A stretch of DNA of 16,268 nt, taken from contig JBIIUJ010000049.1 in NCBI GenBank assembly GCA_044340025.1, forward strand, positions 1-16,268, in the 5' to 3' direction. The notes below the pieces were generated by a model. That model did not search any database and was not told where the DNA came from. It saw only the letters and a program-made list of their open reading frames with translations. The stretch comes from JBIIUJ01 sp044340025. GTDB taxonomy: Bacteria > Pseudomonadota > Alphaproteobacteria > Caulobacterales > Aquidulcibacteraceae. Below, piece after piece: positions 7,084 through 14,610 of the stretch; position 1 is the stretch's first letter, and the number at the start of each line of letters is the position of its first letter. The translations under genes were made by a program, and so were the position numbers.

Positions 7084-8199
7084 ATGACAAGCTTGGATCT
7101 GGATGCGGTCGTGGTGGGGGCCGGCTGTGTGGGGCTGGCCACCGCGGCCGCCTTTGCGCGCCGCGGCGAGAGCGTCGTCGTGCTGGAAACCCAATCCCTG
7201 ATCGGGTCGGGCGTATCCTCGCGCAATTCCGAGGTGATCCACGCCGGGTTCTATTATCCGGAAGGATCCTGGAAAGCACGGCTCTGCGTTGAAGGGCGGC
7301 GCGCGCTCTATGCCTATTGCGCGGCGCGCGGCGTGGAGGCCTGGAAATGCGGCAAGCTCGTCATTGCGGCGGGGCCGGAGGAAACGCCCGCGCTTGAAGC
7401 GCTGAAGGCGAAGGCTGAACGCAACGGGGTCGAGGGCCTTGTGATGCTGACGGGCGCTCAGGCGCAGGCCATGGAGCCAAACCTGTCTTGTGCGGCGGCG
7501 TTTCTCAGCCCGGAATCCGGCCTCCTCGACAGCCATGGCTACATGCTGGCGCTCCAGGGTGAAATCGAAGACGCAGGCGGCGCTATCGCTTTGTCCACCC
7601 CGTTTGAGGCCGCAAGCCCCCTGCCCGGCGGCGGCTGGCGCGTGCGCGCCGGCGGCGTGGAGCCCACAAGCGTGACGTGCCGCCAGCTTGTCATTGCGGC
7701 GGGCCTGAGCGCTCAGGACTGTGCCGCCCGGATCGAGGGCTTTCCACACGAGCGCATCCCGAAACTCCATTTCGGCAAGGGGATCTATTTCAGCCTGACC
7801 GGGCCTGCCCCTTTCGGACGGCTGATCTATCCCCTGCCCGTCCCCGGCGGGCTTGGCGTGCACTACAAGAAGGACCGCTCCGGACGCGGCGTGTTCGGCC
7901 CTGATCTCGAATGGGTTGAGGCTGAAAGCTACCACGTCCCGATGGACAAGCGCGCGGCTTTCGCTGCGGCTGCACGCAAGATCCTGCCCGGGTTGCGCGA
8001 TGAGGATCTTGCCCCCGATTACGCCGGCGTACGCCCCAAACTGCACGCCAAGGGCGAGCCCCAGCCTGATTTCAACATCGATGGCCCGGGCGAGCACGGG
8101 CTGGAGGGGCTCGTCTGCCTGTTCGGCATCGAAAGCCCGGGGCTGACCTCAAGCATGCTTCTCGGGAAGGTGGCGGCCGACCTGGCGCGCGGGCGCTGA
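7084..8199 (+). CDS. NAD(P)/FAD-dependent oxidoreductase, L-2-hydroxyglutarate oxidase (LhgO)-like
   Basis: 371-aa flavoprotein of the DAO superfamily. The N-terminal dinucleotide-binding motif is VVVGAGCVGLA (G12, G14, G17) and the acidic end of the second strand is VVVLET. GVSSRNSEVIHAGFYYPEG and the segments KARLCVEG and KCGKLVIA match L-2-hydroxyglutarate oxidase/dehydrogenases, as does the C-terminal part with GVRPKL and the final helix after SPGLTSSM. The likely reaction is oxidation of a 2-hydroxyacid with FAD, but the substrate is not certain. The open frame begins at 6973; the ATG at 7084 is chosen because the Rossmann fold starts right after it and TAAGG stands close upstream. It does not overlap MAPEG with this start; their 5' ends are divergent across 110 bp. 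Confidence 0.85.
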   Translation: MTSLDLDAVVVGAGCVGLATAAAFARRGESVVVLETQSLIGSGVSSRNSEVIHAGFYYPEGSWKARLCVEGRRALYAYCAARGVEAWKCGKLVIAAGPEETPALEALKAKAERNGVEGLVMLTGAQAQAMEPNLSCAAAFLSPESGLLDSHGYMLALQGEIEDAGGAIALSTPFEAASPLPGGGWRVRAGGVEPTSVTCRQLVIAAGLSAQDCAARIEGFPHERIPKLHFGKGIYFSLTGPAPFGRLIYPLPVPGGLGVHYKKDRSGRGVFGPDLEWVEAESYHVPMDKRAAFAAAARKILPGLRDEDLAPDYAGVRPKLHAKGEPQPDFNIDGPGEHGLEGLVCLFGIESPGLTSSMLLGKVAADLARGR

Positions 8200-8252
8200 C
8201 CGGATCTTAGGACTTCTGCCCTTTAGTCGTTGGCTAGGGAGAGTGATGCCCG

Positions 8253-10028
8253 ATGCAAAATGCGGCGGCGGTTCAAGAGCAGAGCGCCTTTGGCGAGGTA
8301 GCGTTAGCACGGGCCAAGGAAGCGAAGACGCGGCTTGGTGTTGGGCTGGGGCTTGCCCTGATCGGCGCCTATATGACGACGCCCGTGATCGGGCTTACTT
8401 GGTATCTGGCCGTTCTGGCCGGCCAGTTTCTTGACTGGGCGGTCTTTGCACCCGTGCGCCGCAACCCGAATGCAAGGATCCCGACTGATCGACGATGGTT
8501 GTGCGCCGCCAGCCTGGTGATCAATTCTCTCATCTACAGTTCCATGGCCTATGCCTGCTGGTTCCTTGGGAACGCTGCGGGCCAGGTATTCGCCATGATG
8601 CTGTTGTGCGGCTCCCTGCTCCACACAACGCTGCATGCCGCGCGCGAAAAGATGCTGCTTGCCGCGTCGGTTGGCCCGCATGCCATGCTGGCCTTCGCAC
8701 TGCCGGTCACGTCGTGGATCGCGGGCAAGACCACGGGGGGCGATGTGGGCGTGATCCTGTTCGGGGTCGTGCTCTATTGCGCGCATCTGGCGATCATCGT
8801 GCGCCAGAGCGCGCTGGCGCGTGACAGTCTCGTCGCCGCGACCAAGGCGCATGACGCCGAGCGCAAACGCGCCGAGCAAGCCAATGCCGCCAAGTCGGAA
8901 TTCCTCGCCACCATCACCCACGAGATCCGCACGCCGATGAATGCGGTCATGGCGGCCGCCCATCTGCTGACGCGGACGCGCCTGACGCGCGAACAGGGCG
9001 AGCATGTCGCGATGCTCAACGCCGCCGGCGAGACGCTTCTGGCGCTGCTGAACGACGTGCTCGACATGTCGAAGATCGAAGCCGGCAAGATGACGGTCGA
9101 GACGATCGACTTTCAGGTGGCCGATGATCTGGATCGGGCGATGCGCGTCTGGGAGCCCCGCGCGCGCGACAAGGCGCTGACGTTCCAACTCGAAATAGCG
9201 CCCGATTTCCCGACTGCCGTGCGCGGCGATCCGCTGCGCACGCGTCAGATCCTGTTCAACCTGATCTCCAACGCTGTGAAGTTCACCGAAGCGGGCCACA
9301 TCATCGTGCGCGCCGCGCGCGAAACAGCCGACGACGGCGAGCCGATGCTGGTGTTCACGGTGGAAGACACCGGCCCCGGCATGAGCGCAGAGACGCTTGC
9401 CAGCCTGTTCCGGGAGTTCCAGCAGGGCGGGCGCGCGATCGCGCGGGAAAAGGGCGGCACCGGCCTCGGTCTCGCCATCAGCCGGCGTCTGGCGGAGCTT
9501 CTGGGCGGGGACCTGAGCGCGCAAAGCACGCTCGGCGCGGGCTCGACCTTCCGGCTGCGTCTGCCTTACCGGCCTGCGGCGGCCGCCCCCGCGCGCGCAA
9601 CCGAAAGCGCCGAGACGCCGCAGACCGCCCGCCAGCTTCGCGTGCTCGTGGCGGAAGACCAGGCTGTGAACCAGCGCATCGTTGCGCTGTTCCTGAAGCC
9701 CACCGGCTGGGACGTGGTGATGACAGCCGATGGCGAGGAGGCGCTGGAGGCGCTTTCGGCCGGCGGCTTCGACGTCGTGCTGATGGATATGCAAATGCCC
9801 CGGCTCGACGGCCCGGAAGCCACCCAGCGCCTGCGCGCCAGCACCGGCCCGAATCGCGACATCCCGGTGATCGCGCTGACAGCCAACGCCATGGAACATC
9901 ACCGCGCCACCTTCATGGAGGCGGGCGCAGACGCGTTCATCGCCAAGCCGATCGATCCGCGTCTCCTGGTCCAGACAATCCTGTCGGTCACGGGCCGCGA
10001 GGCGTCTGGCTCCCAGGCCGCCGCCTGA
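8253..10028 (+). CDS. Hybrid sensor histidine kinase/response regulator with six membrane helices
   Basis: 591 aa. The N-terminal 190 residues contain about six hydrophobic helices (near 27-45, 47-65, 82-104, 108-128, 134-158 and 162-185) and no recognisable PAS or periplasmic sensor domain. After a charged coil (about 190-212) comes the HisKA dimerisation domain with H223 in FLATITHEIRTPMN. The HATPase follows with N-box NLISNAVKFTE, G1 EDTGPGM and G2 GGTGLGLAIS. The C-terminal receiver has the acidic pair E468/D469, phosphoacceptor D512 (LMDMQMP), T543 and K565. Phosphorelay within the protein is expected, but no cognate response regulator, phosphotransferase or output gene is adjacent. A TAGGGAG site precedes the ATG at 8253 by about 10 nt. 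Confidence 0.9.
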   Translation: MQNAAAVQEQSAFGEVALARAKEAKTRLGVGLGLALIGAYMTTPVIGLTWYLAVLAGQFLDWAVFAPVRRNPNARIPTDRRWLCAASLVINSLIYSSMAYACWFLGNAAGQVFAMMLLCGSLLHTTLHAAREKMLLAASVGPHAMLAFALPVTSWIAGKTTGGDVGVILFGVVLYCAHLAIIVRQSALARDSLVAATKAHDAERKRAEQANAAKSEFLATITHEIRTPMNAVMAAAHLLTRTRLTREQGEHVAMLNAAGETLLALLNDVLDMSKIEAGKMTVETIDFQVADDLDRAMRVWEPRARDKALTFQLEIAPDFPTAVRGDPLRTRQILFNLISNAVKFTEAGHIIVRAARETADDGEPMLVFTVEDTGPGMSAETLASLFREFQQGGRAIAREKGGTGLGLAISRRLAELLGGDLSAQSTLGAGSTFRLRLPYRPAAAAPARATESAETPQTARQLRVLVAEDQAVNQRIVALFLKPTGWDVVMTADGEEALEALSAGGFDVVLMDMQMPRLDGPEATQRLRASTGPNRDIPVIALTANAMEHHRATFMEAGADAFIAKPIDPRLLVQTILSVTGREASGSQAAA

Positions 10029-10038
10029 TCGCACCGCC

Positions 10039-10060
10039 GGGGCGCGAGCCCTTGCGCCCC
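10039..10060 (+). terminator. GC-rich hairpin after the hybrid kinase gene (possible terminator)
   Basis: GGGGCGC (10039-10045) pairs with GCGCCCC (10054-10060) around an 8-base loop, 11 bp after the kinase stop. No proper T-run follows (TTGCC), so it is a weak intrinsic terminator candidate or simply a transcript-end structure. Confidence 0.3.
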
Positions 10061-10105
10061 TTGCCGCCCCCTCCCCTGCGCGCCACACTGACAGGCAAAA
10101 GGATC

Positions 10106-10112
10106 AGGGAGG
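10106..10112 (+). promoter_or_regulatory. Ribosome binding site fixing the thiolase start
   Basis: AGGGAGG ends 8 nt before the ATG at 10121. It selects that start over an upstream ATG at 10052 that would run through the hairpin and has no thiolase similarity. Confidence 0.65.
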
Positions 10113-10120
10113 GCGTAGGC

Positions 10121-11317
10121 ATGGCCAGCGGCATTCGCGACAAGGTCGCCATCATCGGCATGGGCTGTTCGAAGTTCGGCGAGCGCTGGGACTGCGGCCC
10201 GGAAGAGCTGATGGTCGAGGCCTATCTGGAGGCGATGGCCGACGCCGGGATCGAGGCGAACCAGCTCGAGGCCGCCTGGTTTTCCACCCACAATCAGGAC
10301 ATTGGAACGGGTCGCTCCGCCACGCCCGCGAGCGTGGCGCTGCGCCTGCCCAATATCGCGGTGACGCGGGTTGAAAACATGTGCGCGTCCGGCTCGGAGG
10401 CCTTTCGCGGCGCGGTTTATGCGGTTGCGGCGGGTGCGGCCGATATCGCTCTGGCGATCGGCGTGGAGAAGCTGAAGGACACCGGCTATGGCGGCCTGCC
10501 GGTGGGCAATAACGGCACCTTCCTGCCGCAGATCCAGCCTAACGGCTCAGCGCCTGGCAATTTCGCCCAACTCGCCAGCGCCTATCGCGCCAAGCACGGT
10601 GTCTCGAAAGAGGATCTCAAGCGCGCCATTGCGCGTGTCTCCGTCAAGAGCCACGCCAACGGCGCCAAGAACCCCAAGGCGCATCTGCGCAATGTGGTGA
10701 CCGAAGAGCAGGTGATCGGCGCGCCCATGATCGCAGAGCCTTTGGGCCTGTTTGACTGCTGCGGCGTCTCGGACGGGGCGGCGGCCGCCGTGGTGACGAC
10801 GCCGGAGATCGCGCGCGCTCTGGGCAAGCAGGACCTCGTCACCGTCAAGGCGATGCAGCTGTCGGTCTCCAACGGACTGGAAAGCCAGCATAATTCCTGG
10901 GACGGTTCCTATTTCCACACCGCCCGGATCGCAGCGGCCAAAGCCTATCGCGAAGCCGGCGTGGAGCGCCCGCGCGAGCAGATCTCGATGATGGAGGTGC
11001 ATGATTGCTTCTCCGTCACCGAACTCGTCACCATGGAAGACCTGTTCATATCCCCCGAGGGGCATGGCTGGCGCGACGTGCTGGACGGCTTCTACGACGC
11101 AGACGGCGGCGTGCCGTGCCAGATCGACGGCGGTTTGAAGTGCTTCGGCCATCCCATCGGAGCCTCGGGCCTCAGGATGCTGTATGAGATGTATCTCCAG
11201 CTGCAGGGGCGGGCCGGCGCACGCCAGCTCAAGGCCCCAAGCCTGGGCCTCACGCACAATCTGGGCGGCGCTCCCAGCCAGAATGTTTGCTCGGTGGCGA
11301 TTATCGGCCTTGCCTAA
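10121..11317 (+). CDS. SCP-x/acetyl-CoA acetyltransferase-type thiolase
   Basis: 398 aa, length typical of the SCP-x-like thiolase branch (lipid-transfer-protein-type, acetyl-CoA acetyltransferase family). The nucleophilic Cys is C88 in ENMCASGSEAFRGA. H294 sits in EVHDCFSVTE, and H344 in KCFGHPIGASG provides the second active-site histidine. The N-terminus KVAIIGMGCSKFGERWD is characteristic of this branch. It condenses or cleaves acyl-CoA thioesters; in this family the in vivo substrate is usually unknown, and some members need a separate DUF35/OB-fold partner, which is not seen here. The start at 10121 is set by AGGGAGG. The GST gene follows 75 bp downstream. Confidence 0.88.
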   Translation: MASGIRDKVAIIGMGCSKFGERWDCGPEELMVEAYLEAMADAGIEANQLEAAWFSTHNQDIGTGRSATPASVALRLPNIAVTRVENMCASGSEAFRGAVYAVAAGAADIALAIGVEKLKDTGYGGLPVGNNGTFLPQIQPNGSAPGNFAQLASAYRAKHGVSKEDLKRAIARVSVKSHANGAKNPKAHLRNVVTEEQVIGAPMIAEPLGLFDCCGVSDGAAAAVVTTPEIARALGKQDLVTVKAMQLSVSNGLESQHNSWDGSYFHTARIAAAKAYREAGVERPREQISMMEVHDCFSVTELVTMEDLFISPEGHGWRDVLDGFYDADGGVPCQIDGGLKCFGHPIGASGLRMLYEMYLQLQGRAGARQLKAPSLGLTHNLGGAPSQNVCSVAIIGLA

Positions 11318-11350
11318 CGGCGCGACGGGCTTGAGATCAGAACCGACTCG

Positions 11351-11364
11351 CCGCCTCAAGGCGG
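11351..11364. repeat. Short hairpin between thiolase and GST genes
   Basis: CCGCC and GGCGG flank a TCAA tetraloop, 28 bp before the GST start codon. It could act as a processing or weak termination structure; no T-run follows. Confidence 0.25.
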
Positions 11365-11392
11365 GGGAAGACGCAATTGCGGAGAAACGCCT

Positions 11393-12037
11393 ATGAAACT
11401 CTACGGGTCAGACCTCAGCCCCTTCGTGCAACGCGTGAAAATGCAGGCTGCCGCCAAGGGCCTCACGCTGGAGCAGATCGCGCCCCCGGGCGGGATGAAG
11501 AGCGATGAGTATCTCGCCATCAATCCGATCGGGAAGGTCCCGTGCCTCAAGACGGACGAAGGCTTCAACCTCCCCGAATCCGAAGTGATCGTGGAATACC
11601 TCGAAGATCGCTTCAAGAAGCCCGCCCTGCGCGGCTCCAAGCCTGAAGACAAGGCCACAGCCCGCCTGATCTCGCGCATGGCGGACCTCTATCTCATGGG
11701 TGCGGTCGGAAAACTCTTCACCCAGTTCGACCCCGCGACCCGCGATCAGGCCGTCATCAAGGCGGCGCTGGCCGATACGGCGAAGGCGCTTGGCCATATC
11801 GAGAGCTTCATGTCCGGCAAGAAGCACGCGGCCGGCGCCAAGTTCACCACCGCGGATTGCTCGCTGACGCCGCACCTGTTCTTCGTGGACAAGATGCTGC
11901 CGATGTTCGGCGTGAAAAAGCCCTTCGCGGCCACCCCGAAGCTCGCCAAATACTGGAAGAGCCGCGCCAAGCACGAGATTTCGGCCAAGGCGATCCAGGA
12001 AATGGCCGATGCGATGAAAAAGCAGTTCGGCATGTAA
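11393..12037 (+). CDS. Glutathione S-transferase family protein
   Basis: 214 aa. The N-terminal thioredoxin-fold domain (about 1-80) begins KLYGSDLSPFVQRVK, with the cis-proline segment NPIGKVPCL and the glutathione-binding turn PESEVIVEYLED. The all-helical C-domain contains TTADCSLTPHLFFVD, corresponding to the conserved N-cap/Asp motif of GST helix 6. Potential catalytic Ser residues lie near S6/S9. The enzyme is expected to conjugate or reduce electrophilic compounds with glutathione; class and substrate are not clear. GGAG at 11381-11384 stands about 8 nt before the ATG. The gene converges on thiF with a 62-bp gap that holds a hairpin. Confidence 0.9.
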   Translation: MKLYGSDLSPFVQRVKMQAAAKGLTLEQIAPPGGMKSDEYLAINPIGKVPCLKTDEGFNLPESEVIVEYLEDRFKKPALRGSKPEDKATARLISRMADLYLMGAVGKLFTQFDPATRDQAVIKAALADTAKALGHIESFMSGKKHAAGAKFTTADCSLTPHLFFVDKMLPMFGVKKPFAATPKLAKYWKSRAKHEISAKAIQEMADAMKKQFGM

Positions 12038-12063
12038 GCCCCTGCTGCGCGGCCGGGCGGCCA

Positions 12064-12078
12064 GACCAGAGATTGGTC
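12064..12078. terminator. Hairpin between convergent GST and thiF genes
   Basis: GACCA (12064-12068) and TGGTC (12074-12078) flank a 5-base loop. A further GGGC on the left and GCCC on the right can extend it imperfectly. The location between two convergent stops suits a bidirectional terminator, but T-runs are absent on both strands. Confidence 0.3.
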
Positions 12079-12099
12079 GCCCGCGCTGCGCATCAGCCT

Positions 12100-13059
12100 T
12101 CAGGGCGTCGCCAGCAACGCGATCCGCCCATCCCAGCGCTTGGCCAGCGCCACCCCTGCATGATGCGCCCTCAGGCCTGTGCGGCAGGCGAAAATCACGC
12201 GCCGGTCAGCGGGCGGCATGAAGCCGTCGATCTCGGACAACGCCAGCTGAATCGCATCCGGGCATACGGGCTCCAGACATTCGGTGCGCAGATCCACCAC
12301 CAGATCGTCGGGGCCAAGCGCGCTCAACCCCGTGAACCCGGGCGCTGAGCGGGCGTCAGGCTCAGCCGCGCCGGCAAAGCTAAAGCCGCCGAAGCGCCAG
12401 GCGCCCGCATCGAGCGTCACCAGTCGGCCGAGCGGGCTCGGCGCAAGACCCAGCAGAAGCGCCAGCGCCATCTGAGCCTGGATCGACCCGACCACGCCCA
12501 CCACCGGCCCCAGCACGCCCGCCGTGGCGCAGCTTGCCGCCCGGTCCGGCAGGTCCGGGAAAACGGCGCGCAGACTGGGCGCCCCTGCGCAAAAACCGCC
12601 GACATAGCCCGACAGCCCCAACGCAGAGGCCGAGACAAGAGGCTTGCCCTGCACCCGGCATTCGTCAGACAGCGTCAGGGAGACAGCGAAGGTGTCGGCG
12701 CAATCCAGCACCACGTCGGCTTGCGCCACGAGCCCGGCGGCGTTTGCGCCGTCGAGCCAGCATGCCAGAGCCACGGACGTGACCTCGGGGTTGAGCGCGC
12801 GCGCCGCGGCGGCTGCGGCCTGCGCCTTGGGCGCGCCCGCCTGATCGGACCGGTAGAGCGGCTGGCGGTGCAGGTTGGTCTCCTCCACCCGGTCGCCGTC
12901 CACGATCGTCAGCCGGCCGACGCCGGCGCCGGCCAGATACTGGATCACCGGCGCGCCGAGCCCGCCCGCCCCCACGATCAGCGCATGCGCCGCGCCAAGC
13001 CGGGCCTGGCCCGCCTCGCCCACCTGCGGCAGCACGATCTGGCGGGCGTAGCGGGTCAT
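12100..13059 (-). CDS. thiF: ThiF/MoeB-type adenylyltransferase with C-terminal rhodanese-like domain
   Basis: 319 aa. It adenylates the C-terminal Gly-Gly of ThiS (E1-like enzyme), the first step of sulfur loading for thiazole formation. The nucleotide loop GAGGLGAPVIQYLAGAGVG, DGDRVEETNLHRQ and the Cys loop with C177 in SCATAGVLGPVVGVVGS match ThiF, where this Cys forms the acyl-disulfide with ThiS. From about residue 245 a rhodanese-like domain follows: DLVVDLR, then the active-site loop CRTGLR with C292. The usual CxxC before the crossover (CYRC in MoeB/ThiF) reads SLRA here, so the structural zinc site appears lost. The start at 13059 is chosen because its ATGA overlaps the thiE stop; the frame extends upstream only into thiE. 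MoeB function for molybdopterin is possible, but the operon favours ThiF. Confidence 0.88.
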   Translation of the reverse strand: MTRYARQIVLPQVGEAGQARLGAAHALIVGAGGLGAPVIQYLAGAGVGRLTIVDGDRVEETNLHRQPLYRSDQAGAPKAQAAAAAARALNPEVTSVALACWLDGANAAGLVAQADVVLDCADTFAVSLTLSDECRVQGKPLVSASALGLSGYVGGFCAGAPSLRAVFPDLPDRAASCATAGVLGPVVGVVGSIQAQMALALLLGLAPSPLGRLVTLDAGAWRFGGFSFAGAAEPDARSAPGFTGLSALGPDDLVVDLRTECLEPVCPDAIQLALSEIDGFMPPADRRVIFACRTGLRAHHAGVALAKRWDGRIALLATP

Positions 13060-13658
13060 CCGCACGCCTCCAGCCAGGCGCGGATGCGCGCGTCTGGGTC
13101 TGGATGGAGGGTGATGTCGGTCACAGCTGATACGAGATCGGCCCCGGCGGCGAAGGCGTCGGGCGCGGTCTCGACGCGCATGCCGCCGATGGCGCACAGC
13201 GGAATGGCGCCCACGCGCGCCTTCCAGGTCGTGATCTTCTCGATCCCCTGCTCGCGCCATTTCATGGCTTTGAGGATGGTGGGGAAAATGGGCCCCAGCG
13301 CGACATAGTCCGGCTCGGCCGCGAGCGCGCGCTCCAGCTCGGCGTCGTCGTGGGTGGACAGTCCCAGCTTCACCCCGGCCCGGGCGATCGCCGCGCGATC
13401 AGCGACGTCGAGGTCTTCCTGGCCGAGATGCACGAAGGGGGCCCCCTCCTCGATCGCGACGCGCCAGTAATCATTGACCACGAGAGCCGCGCCATGGGCC
13501 CTGCAGACCGCCAGCGCCGCGCGCACCGCCGCGCGAACAGCCTCCTCGGGCTGGTCCTTGATCCGCAGCTGGACCAGCCGGACGCCCAGCCCAACCGCCC
13601 GCGCAATCCAGTCAGGGCTGTCGAAGATGGGGTAGAAGCGCGCAAGGCTCATAGCCAT
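13056..13658 (-). CDS. thiE: Thiamine-phosphate synthase ThiE
   Basis: 200 aa TIM barrel that couples HMP-diphosphate and the thiazole phosphate to thiamine phosphate. Seen: VQLRIKD (K34), VNDYW (61-65), VHLGQEDL, GLSTHD, YVALGPIFPT (118-127) and CAIGGM. The substrate-binding loop after GPIFPT is not the usual TTTKP type but TILKAMKWREQG, a form known in some alphaproteobacterial ThiE. The start is ambiguous: ATG at 13658 overlaps thiG by 10 bp, while an ATG at 13652 overlaps by 4 bp and would shorten the protein by two residues. The 4-bp ATGA overlap at the other end couples it to thiF. Confidence 0.9.
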   Translation of the reverse strand: MAMSLARFYPIFDSPDWIARAVGLGVRLVQLRIKDQPEEAVRAAVRAALAVCRAHGAALVVNDYWRVAIEEGAPFVHLGQEDLDVADRAAIARAGVKLGLSTHDDAELERALAAEPDYVALGPIFPTILKAMKWREQGIEKITTWKARVGAIPLCAIGGMRVETAPDAFAAGADLVSAVTDITLHPDPDARIRAWLEACG

Positions 13659-14416
13659 GCCTGACCGATCACGGGGGTGGAGGGGGCGGCCATGTCACGC
13701 ACCGGCATCGGCCCGGCCGCGGCCGCCGCAGCGCCTGCCTCCACCGCGAGCGCAAAGGCCCGCGCCATGGCGACGGGGTCGTCGGCCTTCGCCACCGCCG
13801 TGTTGAGCAAGACCGCGTCATAGCCCAGTTCCATCACCGTGCAGGCGTGGCTCGGCAGGCCGAGACCGGCATCCACCACAAGCGGGACATCGGGAAAGGC
13901 GGCGCGCAGGCTTTTCAGCGCGAAGGGATTGTTGACCCCCATGCCGGAGCCGATCGGCGCGGCCCAGGGCATCAAAACCTTGCAGCCCGCCTCCACCAGC
14001 CTCCGGGCCAGCACCTGATCGTCGGTCGTGTAGGGGAATACTTCAAACCCATCGGCGCACAGCACTTCGGCGGCCTCCAGCAGACCGAAAGGGTCAGGCT
14101 GGAGCGTATCGGCATGGCCGATCACCTCCAGCTTGATCCAGTTCGTCTCGAACAGCTCGCGCGCCATCCGGGCGGTGGTGATGGCTTCGCGCGCGCTGTG
14201 GCAGCCGGCGGTGTTGGGCAGCACATGCACGCCCAGCGCCTTGATCAGCGACCAAAAGGCGCCGCCGCCGCCGGTCTCGCGCCGCAGAGACACTGTGGCG
14301 ACGCTCGCCCCGGACGCGCGAAACGCCTCCTCCATCACCGCCGGTGAGGGATAGAGCGCCGTGCCCAGCATGAGGGGCGTGGCGAGCCGAACGCCATAGA
14401 AATCGCGCATGCTCAT
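13649..14416 (-). CDS. thiG: Thiazole synthase ThiG
   Basis: 255 aa. Assembles the thiazole phosphate from deoxyxylulose 5-phosphate, the glycine imine and ThiS thiocarboxylate. Family features are FYGVRLATPLMLGTALYPSP, HVLPNTAGCHSAREAITTAR and WIKLEVIG with the Schiff-base lysine K95. VMPWAAPIGSGMGVNNP is the phosphate/glycine-rich segment (canonical MPLGSPIGSG). The C-terminal region contains AVAKADDPVAMARAF. The ATG at 14416 overlaps the thiS stop by 4 bp; a second ATG at 14410 is also possible. The canonical GD after KLEVI is GH here, a small variation. Translation is probably coupled to thiS. Confidence 0.93.
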   Translation of the reverse strand: MSMRDFYGVRLATPLMLGTALYPSPAVMEEAFRASGASVATVSLRRETGGGGAFWSLIKALGVHVLPNTAGCHSAREAITTARMARELFETNWIKLEVIGHADTLQPDPFGLLEAAEVLCADGFEVFPYTTDDQVLARRLVEAGCKVLMPWAAPIGSGMGVNNPFALKSLRAAFPDVPLVVDAGLGLPSHACTVMELGYDAVLLNTAVAKADDPVAMARAFALAVEAGAAAAAAGPMPVRDMAAPSTPVIGQAWL

Positions 14417-14610
14417 CCGCCCTGCATCGGACCCACGACTTCCAGCCGGTCGCCGGGGGCGAGGACCTGGGCGTCGCGGGCGGCGGCGGGCACGAAGGCG
14501 CCGTTGAGGGCGGTCGCGACCTTGGCGCCGGCCCAGCCAAGCTCATCGAGCGCGGCCCCCAACGTGTGGGCTGCGACCTCGCGCGCTTCGCCATTCACCT
14601 CAATGCGCAC
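14413..14610 (-). CDS. thiS: Sulfur carrier protein ThiS
   Basis: 65 aa ubiquitin-like protein whose C-terminal Gly-Gly (ends GPMQGG) is adenylated by ThiF and carries sulfur to ThiG. The start MRIEVNGE and the LAPGDRLEVV strand fit ThiS. The start codon is GTG at 14610, within the last 11 bp of thiO. AAGGAGA, 8 nt upstream and inside thiO, supports it. The length is normal for the family. Confidence 0.92.
   Translation of the reverse strand: MRIEVNGEAREVAAHTLGAALDELGWAGAKVATALNGAFVPAAARDAQVLAPGDRLEVVGPMQGG

Noticed and set aside
8304..10088. 594-aa open frame on the - strand
   Set aside because: It lies opposite the hybrid kinase gene; its composition is that of a reverse-strand shadow and all kinase motifs are on the + strand.
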